Assembly: GCF_000003605.2 (NCBI RefSeq) | Contig: NW_003149773.1 | Coordinates: 18,809-82,808, forward strand | Length of the DNA: 64,000 bases | Direction: 5' to 3' | Origin: Saccoglossus kowalevskii | Lineage: Eukaryota; Hemichordata; Enteropneusta; Harrimaniidae | Part shown: positions 1-12,200 of the stretch, piece by piece | How the letters are laid out: each line of letters starts with the position of its first letter | Numbering within the stretch: position 1 is the first letter of the stretch | Made by a program: the position numbers and the translations under genes | The notes under the pieces: model-generated | What the model was told of the DNA's origin: nothing | Databases searched by the model: none | The model's input: only the letters and a program-made list of their open reading frames with translations

Positions 1-206
1 TCTTAATGATAAAAAAACAAATATTTACTGAATATTCAATAGCATAATAAATTATTCTGGCTTTCTCCTGAAATCTTGAAATCTAGCTTACAAGGCCCCT
101 AAAAGAAAGAAAGTCGTACAAACAACAAAATGCACATATGAAAATGGTAATCATGTCAATCATGAGAAATCGAAGCTGTTGAACCCTTCTTCCTCATGGT
201 GTAAAA
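1..206. other. 3' flank of the receptor gene
   Basis: AT-rich sequence beyond the stop codon at 207-209. It presumably includes the start of the 3' UTR of the minus-strand receptor gene. I see no clear canonical polyadenylation signal on the minus strand within these bases, so the transcript may run out of the window. Confidence 0.4.
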
Positions 207-3200
207 TTATGTTACAAATGCATCATCGTTATTTTCTTTTATATCCAAAGTCGTTATTAAATGTTCACCAGTGTCATCATAAACTTTTAGATGACAACTT
301 AAGTTTAATGTCTGAACACTACATGTGGCCTCGGGTTGATCTTTGTAAGTTGAGTCAACTATGAGGAAAGTAGCTGATGGACAGGGTCCAATTCCATTGC
401 ACTGCTGCCATATCGCCACATTCGGTATCACCTGCAAAAGGAAAGTTAGAGATAGCATAGTCAATGCACGTAATTAGTTAATCGACGGTAGAATTTTACT
501 GACAAGGTAAACGTACCTTTCCTGTGCCATCCAACGTTCTATGTCCATCACATAGCTTCTCCATTTTTATATTTAGCCCTTTCCCATTTTTACTGAGAAC
601 AAATCCACTGTCATTGCCAATTTTCTTTCCACGCAGTGCTAACTCTTTGACATTTACGAGCTGGAAAACAAATAAATCATCTTAAATAGTTAATTACCCG
701 ACTTATATATATATGCATTAGAGTGCATTCATTTTTACATTTTTTTGTCTGAAATAAATTGGGCGCCATGGTCGGAATCGTTTTCTGAATAGTTCTCATG
801 GTGAAGACAATTCTACATGGTGATAAAAGGTTAACATAGAATATATCGTAATAGATAGTCTACTTTGTGGTATTTTGACAAATGTTTTTGGAGGTTAGTA
901 GGTTCTACATGTTATTAGGTTCTAAATGTGACCCCTTCTTTTAGTTTGGAAATACCACAATGGTTTGCCATTTGTATTTCCGAGCGTTGTGCCATATTAT
1001 GAATGCATTATATCATTGAACATGTATAGTTGATCAGGGTCTGACCCGATTGCCATTACGTTTCTACAGCATTATATATTTACCTCCAGATCGGCAGCAG
1101 TGTCTCTCCATACTCTGACTCTCAGTTTTGAAGATGCAATGTTCAAACGAGTGATAAATGCTCCAATTCTAAATTTCATTTGGTTGACGTCACAGATAAC
1201 AGTGTACATGCTAAGAGTATCAATGAATGAAATGGAATCTTCACCCTGTGAAATGCAAAATACGCGTCCTTTCTCACTTACATTGTACCAGTGTGTTGAG
1301 TGCTTCATATCGGTATCACTCGCCCATAGTTTAAGTTTACCAGGTGTGACACCCGCACCCAAATTGTGCTTCACTGATAGAAGAATATTTTTTCGGAACT
1401 TCCGACCATGTGGGCCAATTCTGATAACAGGGGACAATGCTGTTTCATTGGCTCCTAGCCGGTGGTATTCACGATCAACTAGTGACACAGAAATGTGAAT
1501 ATTTTGAGGTTCGTCGTCCTCTGATAAAGCTCCGGGCGGGATGAACAAGTTGATTCCAGACAGTTCGATACTTAGATGACCTCCTTCATAGTTGAACTGC
1601 CCCGCTGCGAATGTGTTTGTGGTGAAGTTGGTAGATGACAATACCGACCTGTCTGGAAGTTGATTAACAATGTTGTTAAATTGTGCTATACATGATAAGT
1701 CATACGCATGATCCTCCTTCCAGTTGTACACTTCCGATGGGCACTGCAGAGACAAGGGACTCTCGGCCCTATCATTCTTAGGCAGTGGCAAATGTATGTC
1801 CACAACTGTTTGTTTTTGAGCACCAGATTCAAGTGGAAGTGCCATTATTCCAGATTCCCCTCGATCCAATAAAATATCATCATAAGGTACCGAACTGCCA
1901 CTTTTGTTATTAGCACAATCTTCAAAAACTGTTTCAAAGGGCATGGTACTTTTATTTCGAGACGGCACAAAGCCAGAACCTATTCCACTATCAATAGCCA
2001 TTGCTGGAGACTTCATATTAGTACGGTGTTTCAAGGAGGTAATGGGATTTGAACGTTCTGCATTCAGTTTTTCTATTGTATCCGTTGGGGCAATTTGCGA
2101 TATGTCATTTTGAGTACTCTGGTGTTTAGATGACTGGCGTGTACTGTGTTCCAATACGCTATTTAGAGACACAGGGTGTGGCACATCATCACTTTTCGTG
2201 CACTGTACACAGTTTAGACAACGCAGAAACAGAAATAATACCACAGATAAGACCACCAAACCGATGGGAAATAAAATCAATATAAACTGTGTAATTTCTA
2301 ATGCAGTATCTATGGTGCCATGCGGCTCGGCAAATCGAATAAAAAACAAACGTTGCACTCTTTCCAGACAACTAATACCAGCAATCAGAACAAGCAAAAC
2401 CAATGACAATATTTGCATATGATTAGTTCGTTTACTATAAAATGGCTGCAAAACAGCGTGGACACAGACCAAAATTGCACAGATACTGACCATCACCAGC
2501 GATTGCAGGAACGCATTCAAAATATAAACATTGCACCAGACTAACACCAGCTTAGTGAATAGGAATACACTTTCCCAGTATCGTGATCCGACTTTAAAAG
2601 GTGACTGTAAAACCTCCAAAATAGGGTAACTGTGACCATTATCGTCCATTTTAATGTAATCCTTTGATGTCTTACCATGTGCGCAATAATAGCAGTACAA
2701 CCAAACAGGAATGAATGGTAAAGGAAAGATACATGCAAGAAGGTACTGGGAAACGCCGATGTATTTCTTCTCGAGTAGATATGCACCCAAAGAAACAACA
2801 ACACAAAAGGGGAATAATGCAGTGAACACATAAACAACAGAAGTATACCACACCCATTCCCAGGATTCGACAGTCGGGTCATACGTTGTTTCAGGTTTAT
2901 TATTTATCTCTGTGGTGTGAATTCGCTTGAGCAAGCGTTTCAACAATACCACATAACCCAAGATAAGTATCTGCATATATGCCTTTGTAATACGACTATT
3001 AAATCTTGAGACTTTCCTCGGACATTTCGTACATCGGATTGAACATTCTCTGCATACGACAGAGCCAAATACGTATTTGGAACCAACGATAACCCACAAA
3101 AATAACAGTAATTCATATTGCCACGAATTGAGAAATACCTTGCTGTTATTGTCTACACATGTAGTTAGGAATGGAGGAACCATTTGAAAATTGAACAGCT

Positions 3201-6200
3201 TAACGACAAAGATTTGGACGCTTGAAATATGTGATCGCGGAAAGGAGGTGTCCTCCACAATTAGAAGATCCACTACTTGGTAAAACAAGAACACAATCTT
3301 AACATAGTCATCAGATGACTGCCATGGCAGGCCATGTTCCCGTAGCCACGGTCTTTTGTATTCATCGTTTTTAATACTTGGTTCACTAGAATGGCTTGGA
3401 GATATGTCACCGCCGTCATCGTCTGAATCATTTTTCTTTTCACTTTTTATTTTCATGATATATGTCTGATATATGAACTCTGTCAGTTCCGATTTGAATA
3501 GTAGGAACAAGTAAAACAATAGAACTCCTAGAATAAGAAGGATTATCTGCCAGATAGCCTGTTCCTTTGAGCAATCTGAAATGTGAACGCACGCAGTCGA
3601 ACCAAGAACATTGTAGTACTCATCTTTGCATCTTCTGCATAGAATTCCCGTGCGATTTCTTGGACACGAGTTGAAGGATGGACATTCGTGCTGGTCGTGG
3701 TTATCACAGCAATATCCAGAAGGACATGGCTGGAATATTGCTTTGCTTATCAGCGATGTATTGTCTTGGTAACCCCACTGGCCTGGTCTGGCGTGGACAT
3801 GTGCATGTTCACAATCTCCTCCTTTCGGGCATGGTAAACAGTCTATGGGGTACACTTCCCATCCCGAACTGTAGCCGTGATCGAAGCTGTAGGTTGATTT
3901 TGAACAAGGTATGCAATTAAAAGATGAAATGGTTCCGCCATTCTTGCAAACGCTGTCTATAGCTATGTTATAGCCAGAGTCACATCTAATGAGTGTCTCA
4001 CTGTCGATGGTATAGTTTAGTTTAGCACTGATGAACACAGCTGTAATGTTTGTCAGAGATGCTGATGTCACTATAAAACTGGAGTTTGATATGTCTATTA
4101 TGTTGGATATGGAAAAAAGCAACTCCCCGTTCTGTGATGAAGATTGATCACCCTGTACTCTGGTTTCAAAAGAACTGTCAATAATCTCTAGTATTTTAGT
4201 GTCAATATCGTTGTAGACAGAGCCACCGAGAAACGTGGCGTTGTTATCAACCATCGTTACGTTAAGGAATGTGACATGGCCTCCATTAAGGTAAATACCA
4301 CCGCCCTTCCCGGTTTTAAATGTATTAGATACAGAATTGTGGAGTATTGACATGTTTGAAAATATCAACTCTGAAAAGTCTGGTGTATCAGCATAAATAG
4401 CGCCTCCCATTTCCCTTGCGTTATTGTGATTAAAAATACAGTCATTAAAAAATATGTAAGAACGGATATTATAATCAATTTCCATGTTGTGTGTTTCTTT
4501 AATTACTGAAACGTATCCGTCGTCATTGGAATCCATTTCTTGAAACATATTATCCTGCAGGGACGGTGTTTGTGTTGGCATTGGCCCGTCAGTCTGCAAA
4601 GGTCCAAGATGGAGGGCGCCGCCAAGCTCATTGGCGCTTCGTGAAATTTGTACTTTGGTGGCTTCAACTGTCAAGTTCACTGAGCCGATATTTGTCAATA
4701 CTAAACTGCCATAACGTGTATTGTCTTGGAAAAAAGTATTTGATACCATCACTGAAACAGTACTATTATTTGAACTGTTTGACTTGGGTAACACTATCCT
4801 TAAACCGCCGAAATTATTCAGAAATCGGCTAATATTGATTTTCAGGCACATATTTGCATTTAGTATCACGCTCCCTGGCTCGTACCACACTGCATAGCCA
4901 TCTTGGGTATTCGAAAACACGCAGTCAAATACGTGTAAATTAACACCAATCGCAGAAATCGCACCATTGTCATATGTCAGCGCTGAAATATTGACGAACG
5001 TCAAACCAGACAGTGTTACTGAAATTGGTTTAGTGCTTGGTATTCCGTAGAACGAAAACACATTACAGCGATTTCCCCCACTAATATACGCCGGTGAATT
5101 CGTGCCTTGAATTGTAATTGATTTGTTACATGTCAGCCCGAATCCATCAAAGGATGCGCAAACTTTGTACGGGTTATTTTCACTGTTTCTGCCGTCAATC
5201 TTCAATGTGTCGCCGTACTTCAACAATAGCCATGCATACGCTATGGTTCGGCAAGAATTGTCCATACTGGTTCCGCAACCGTTATAGTCGAGACCACCAA
5301 TGGATACGAATATATCTTTCGTCAAACCGTCGCATCCTGTAGAATATATATCGTATGTTATTGTGCAGTGTGAAAACTCGCTCAATTACAGGTTTCTTTT
5401 AATTTTATTAATTGTCTGATTTAATATTTTTTAAACAAGTCAGTGATTTGGTGATGTGATGAGGATACACGATTGCTGATCATTCATTGCATATTCATAC
5501 ATAATTTAGAGTATGTATAGATTTGTGTATATAATATTAAAAAAAATAAACACCAAAACGTAAAAATGAAAATTGTGTTGAATAATTAATGTGTTTATCT
5601 GCCTAAATGACATTAGATCAGCGCTCTACGATTAGAACGTACGGTCGGTACTATGAGCTCAACTCGAGAACGAGTCAAGGTGTGGAGAATTGTGATTTTG
5701 CCAACAAAAATGACAAAAAACGGTATAATATTCGTCATTGAATAATATAAGATATAACAAGCGATATAACGTCATCACATACATTACAAATAGTAAAAAT
5801 GATGTCATCATATTTTCTGCACCAGATTTAACATTTCAAAAAAAATCAAACTTACCAGACGAATGTTTATTATATATCTGTTCGTCGCAACACATTTGTA
5901 ATTTGGAATTGTAGACGAGTATAGTTTGTATTCCACAGCATCTTCTATTTGTAATATCCAGCTCATCTGATCCCAGGAAAACGACTCCATTGCAGCACAG
6001 GTCAGTTTCTGGTCTGAATGTTTGTCTTCCGCAACACGATACACGTTCCGTATCGCCAGCATCCATGTAGTGTGGGACACCGTCACAACAGAGCTCATGC
6101 AACGGATCATAGGTGTCGTTACCACATGGCAAATCTAGACGTTCCGGAAGTGATGCAACTGTACGTTGGCTTAAATCTTGGCATGTTTCGTCGTTGGATA

Positions 6201-9200
6201 CGTTTTCCTTATCTGCAAAAAAAGTACAATTATTACATAATACAACAACATAAAACATTTTCTAACAATATAAGTCTTTATAACATTTCATTTTTCAACA
6301 AAATTTAACAATAGTCAAATGCTTACTATGCCCTATAACAACTTGTCCATTGCAGCAGGCTTCGCGGGGCGGATTGTAGACTGTACTAGCACAACAGTGG
6401 GCACGCCCATTTCGTATACGGATGATTTTTTTATTACAGCACATGTGAGTCTCGCTGGAGTACGTCCTGTGTCCACAGCATCTTGACGAAGAAGTGTTCA
6501 TGTGCAAATGCTGTCAACGGAACGAATTATGATTATGTGTTTGTATCGGCATATAGACTATGAGTAATTTTTTCTAAAGGCATTGATATGTACTAGCACA
6601 GTCTCCCAACACCTGTAGTACTAGTTTAGTCATACTTTTTCAGGTCAACTTCATTAATTTATTATTAAAGCGAGTGATTTGTGTGCCATATCCATCAATA
6701 TCATATATACAAGGCATAATTTGATACGTCGAAAATAAACTTTCAACAAACAAACAAACTGATTCGTTTAACTGATATGTGTTCGGACGAGTGTCTCCAC
6801 GTAAGATGTCCCTTCTTCAAATCACCTCTGCCACAGCTTGATTATGCATTTATGCAAATTGATAGGTCATTGATAGGGTCAAACCCGAACTATATTTAAA
6901 TATGGCGGAGTTCGCGGCAACTTTAAAACGTATTCTGAATGAATACAATTCTGATGTGGAATTAAAACCAAGTTATGGAAAGTGTATGGAAGAGAAAGAT
7001 GTAATACTTTCCTTGCCAACTGGGTATGGGCCGCCGTCTTGAATAACCGAACAACACCTGCGTATTGATATGTGGCAAATCATGGCGTAAAAAGGCGCGT
7101 GTGGCAGAGGTGTTAGCCTGCTTGCGCTATGAACTCTGGGATGGAGAATGGTGTCAGGATTGTGTAATCTTGTAAGGAGCTCTGCACTGACTCGAATGAT
7201 GACATGCTTACCCCTTTACAGCATATCTTCTTGTCAGAGTCGAATGCCTTCCCTCCGCAGCACATCACACGTCCTTTCCCGATAACAGAATGCACCCATG
7301 CCACGCCCTCGGAGTCGCTACAACATATTTCCGATGAACTTGTGATGATACGATACTGATCAGTTGTGAGAGGTCCGCAGCAGGAATGGGTGTCCGGCAT
7401 GTATGGTGTATCCCCACCTGCGCAAATTACGGGAAAAATTGTATTGCGTAAATTGTTGAACAAATAAAGTTGAGTGACGCGAAAAAAAAGATACAGGCTA
7501 GTTTTGCTAAAGCGTTGTGACTAAAGCTTTGTTTGCAAGATATTGTTAATGAATGTAATGCTGAATTTTTGAGGTATTAAGTATAACATGGTGAATATTG
7601 TGATTATTTTACCAGCTAACATTCAACTTCTCGTATATTGGCTAGTACAAAAGTCAAGTATTACATGGATTAAAAGAATGCGAAAAACAAAATGAACAAA
7701 GATCGCAGCCAGTTTTTCGATAATAGGTGTAATAAAATCGATCTCAATCAGAAATTGAATTGAAATTTAAATACTAATAAATTTAATCGTCGTATATCAA
7801 AAGAAGGTTTCAGAAGACAGAACTAAGATTTGTGATTGCAAAACATATTTTTATTACTAACTAGTAGCTTCACGGTAAGTGGCTTTCGCGGTAAGTGGGT
7901 TTCGTATTTGGGGAATCGCGCGGGGAGTAGGGCTTTGTCGCAGTAACTGGTCTTTTCTTCGCTGTTGAGAATTAAAGTTACAACTGGCACTATTCTAGGA
8001 ATACCAACCTTAGAAGCTATTAATTTGCCATTTTGATTTGTGATGTTGCTCTCAGGCTGGCAGGAGTTCCAAAATAAGATCCATGCTCTGATAATGCCCA
8101 TAGTTTCAAAAACCAAGAAACATTATCATTATGATATTATTGCAAAGGATAGTTGAATATTGTTTATTAAAATTAATAATCCCCATAACCGTTTTCCAAT
8201 ATAGATAAATTATAGTACGCAACTAATATATAACTCAGTCTCATCAATGAAATAAAGAAATATATATATATTTACATTATTAATAATGCATTGCAATACA
8301 ACTAATTAAATTGAAAGAAATTGCAATATGAAATATTGCGTCAGTAACACTTCTCAAGGGCGTATTTCGCGGTCAATATTATTTACGAAAATATTTGTTT
8401 ATAATTTTATAAATTGGCTTGGCAATTTCCACCCCAATTAGATATAATGTGTACATATTTTAATAAATAAAATTAAAGATACACTAACAAAAATGAAATA
8501 TTAATTATTGGCGATCCGCTCCATAGGATTGCCCTTATAATCACTCGTCGTTTTGTGTGTGTGATTTCCAGTGTTTTTACGTATTATTTCTTCTGTGATT
8601 TTTTTTGGTATGGCCAATTTTGCTCAAACTTGGTAGGTAGGTCACACATTCACCCTAGTTATAAGGAAAAATATGGAAAAAAAATTGGCCAACCGTAGCT
8701 CATTCTACTCAGCTTGAATGTGGGCACTAAGTTACTGTTTGAATTTTTGATATCTTTTTCATTACCGAGAAATTTGACCCCAAAGTTGGGGTAACTTTTC
8801 ACCAGCAACGGATTTTAACTTCTCTGTGATTTTTTTGGCTGGCTGATTTTGTTCATACTCACAGGTAGATCGTACCGTCATTAATTGACGAAAAATCCTG
8901 GCCCATCACTGCCATTGCAACAGGCAAAAACTGATTTTTAAAATTGTCAAGTTCGAGAGTGTGTTTTTACGTACAGTGACGCGAACAGTCAACAACTTGT
9001 TGAACAGGAAGTCCATCGTGGGCTAGTGGCATTGTTAAATTTTATAGAGTACAGGAAATGTGTCATTAAGGAATTGTTATGCATGTCAAAATCCTTTATT
9101 GGAACAGAACATGTTATATATTCACCAAAAACAACGTTGCCATGTTTCTAGGCGTACAACGAAATGGAAACAAAAGAAATCATCCGATCCAAACCACAGG

Positions 9201-12200
9201 CGCTCGACTGCCTTGCAGCCATGCCTGTGCTAGCTGTAACTTGAACTCTTTTGGTTTTCCTCAAATTCCTGATTAGTTCAATCTGAGTTTTAGTCTTGCC
9301 AGTTCCAGCTTGTCCCGTTAATAAAAAACTGTGTCCATGTATAGCCATATCTAAACTGAAGTGTTGTTGTTTATCCATTGTTATTATTGACATCAAAGCT
9401 TTACTCCACAACACTGATGAAAAGTTATTTTGAAATTTGTTGAATGCTAATAGCAAACCATTTAGCTCACAAATGACTAACTTCAAAATGGAACAAAATT
9501 CAAAATATGAAATTTGGAAAAAAAATAGAATGAATATGTGTTGCAGGTGTCAATCAGGCATCAATACATGAAAGCAGCTCAGTCAAAAACGGGTTCCTTC
9601 AATAATCTTGAACTTTCCCAAAAAAACGTTACAGTGCTGTTACAGAATGTTAGTTCTATCAGGGGGAAATCTTCGGCCTCTGGGGTTCTCCACACTTGCC
9701 AGGGGTGAATCTCGTCTCGGCTCTATGTCACGTCCCCTTGAGGTACGGGTTCGGGAAAGTCACTTATACTTTACAGTCAAATAAGACACGCACAACGAAA
9801 TACGTTTCAACTTTCGTCTTAGTCGGTCTTTTGAGCACTCTATAAGACACAGCGCCCTGGGGAAAAGTGCCCAAGACTATCGCAAGGCTGACCCAAGACT
9901 CTTTTAGACTGCGTCAAGGCTCACCCCAAGTCTCTCCAGGACTGGACTTAGACTGCGTCTATCGTGGAGTACTCGCTAAGACCATGGAACTATAGTTAGG
10001 GTTTATAGTTCCATGCTAAGACCAACTCAAAACTCTCTTTATTCATTTTCAAAACTCTAACCAATTACAAAACAGTAAAAAGACTCTAGGGCGTAACCTT
10101 CAATCATAAAGCCAATCACACTAAGTACTGAATACGTCATATCTTTTGATTAATCGTTCACTACATTAATAACTACGGATACCAACTGTCAGAAATCGTA
10201 GTCAGAATAGCGACGGTTATCTCGTAATTAGTTCCAAATCACTGAGCCACGTTCCGTCCAAAACTTCAAATAGGCCTAAACGATGACAGACATAACACAG
10301 CAATTCGCTAATAATCAGCTAATTAAGTCGGTCAACAGATACGCGTAAACTAATTCATGACAGTTCACTGGACTCTGCCTGTCATTGCATATAATGACTT
10401 TGAATGTGTACACTTAAGCTTAATAAGTACTACCAAGGTCATATACTTAAATAACTAATTGTATGCGTGTCCAATATGGCGACCAAGGGCTGAAACATTG
10501 TTATGCAAATTAGCTTTAGTTGAAAATTTGAGTTTTCCCCTCGATATCTACGTGAATTTGAAACAAAATGTTATGGGCAAGACTCAGAATACGACTGTGA
10601 CAGCCACTGAAACGCAATTGAAAGCAAATGAACACGTCAAGCAAAAAAACAAATTCGAGTCGTGGCGTAAAATGAAGGCACATACTATTTTGACTCTTCA
10701 GGGGAATGGAAATCAGTTGATTGGAGAGTGTCACAATAAGCAAGAGAGTAAATCGTTTTTATGCTATGAAAAAATGCAGACCTTGAACGTATCTTTTGGA
10801 CTTTAGTACAACTTCATTTGTGTTGATTACCTAACGTTTATAGGGTTATTTGCTGCAAGTAACGAGTAAATATTGTCATCGGTGACACGTGCCATCTACA
10901 TTATTAATATCATTATTTAATGAGTATATACGTCAAAGACACAATTACCTTGCAAATGTATTAATATTAATTCCCAATAGCTTATAAGTTTGAAAACTCC
11001 ATGCGTATTCTGAAATATATGTACATATTTTTTACGCAAAAAATATTATTTTTTATTAAACAAATTATGCCTGGGAGACCAAGACCTAGACCAAGTCATC
11101 TACTTATAGCCGTATAAATAAACAAGTATCCCTGAATATCAATATATACATATTGTATGGAATACTTGAAATCTACACAATTGGTGAAAGCTATGGATAT
11201 CTGACGCATGCGCAGGTGACGACTCCCCGATTTAATTTCACTGAAACAATGAAATAAATATGTCAGTTATTGTATTGGCACTACATGCTTATTAGTTGTT
11301 TTTATTTTGGATCGAACATATACCATTATGTGTGCTACAAAAAAAAAAGAGGTTATGTCACGATAAATTGTAATCCAATTTGTTCACAACAATACCAAAC
11401 CGATATGTTTCCGTCAAAATTACATCCGTTGATTCTTAAACAACTATCCGATGCCTATACTTACAACAACGAAGTGACGGAGTTCTTTCAATGTTATATA
11501 TTTTACCGTCACAACAAATTTCCTTCACGGGATCATAGCAACTACCACCATCGAGGGAATAACGTGGCCGGCACAGGGCACACGTAGAGCTGATTGCTGG
11601 GTTACTCGTGTTGCCCCCATGCAGCGGTACCGTTCTAAATGCCATTGCAGTTACGCTTCCTACAAAAATAAACAAAACAATAGGTCACTTGTTTATGTGT
11701 CAATGACGAGTTTTATAAAAACTCAGTTGTTATTTTTTTTCAAAATTAGCGAAGACACACTAACTTTGAAAGCGAAAGTGGTGTCGCGAAGTCTTATAGA
11801 CAAATTTATTTTTCTTAAACCGATATTAGTTGAAGAATGCTATACAGCAATATACCTTTAATTTATTTGTTGTGGGTACAGGGGGCAAGAAACTGTGGCG
11901 AAGTGCAACTAGTTATGACTGTTTTTTTTTTCGGACGACGTTGCCCGGCTTATCTATATCTTTGCGACACCATTACATGTTCATACAAACACGTGAAGCA
12001 TGGTGCGTTGCTTATCGCGTTGCCTTATGCAAACTGGCAGTTAAACTTTAAGGGCGGCCGGGTGGTCGTCGCGCAGCGCGTGTTCGAATTTCATGTAAAT
12101 AATCAATGTATTTTACACGCGTTGTATACGTCGCTATGGTGCGACGACTAACGTCCTTTAAAGCTACAATGATAACAACACACGCTAAAAACGCAAAGGC

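Larger units (their letters stand above)
7418..11464. other. Intron 2 of the receptor gene (about 4 kb), repeat-rich
   Basis: Between exons 3 and 2 of the receptor gene. It contains a P-loop helicase fragment (9148-9486), a putative solo LTR (9657-10362), and two loosely similar T-rich segments around 8560-8700 and 8815-8930. A 97-codon minus-strand frame at 7823-8116 has no galaxin-type cysteines and no convincing splice context. Confidence 0.6.

Noticed and set aside
1100-5342. Plus-strand frames opposite the large receptor exon
   Set aside because: They are antisense shadows of the conserved minus-strand coding sequence.
5337-5385. Start of the 1437-codon minus-strand frame at 5385 as a true N-terminus
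   Set aside because: The first codon is TTG, directly after an in-frame TAA. A strong acceptor at 5337 in phase 1 fits the upstream exon instead.
7823-8116. 97-codon minus-strand frame as an extra receptor exon
   Set aside because: No galaxin cysteines, no good splice sites, and the flanking exons already join in phase.
9657-10362. Helitron, because of the 5' TC after A and a nearby PIF1 fragment
   Set aside because: Both copies have 4-bp target duplications and lack the CTRR 3' end with hairpin; a solo LTR fits better.
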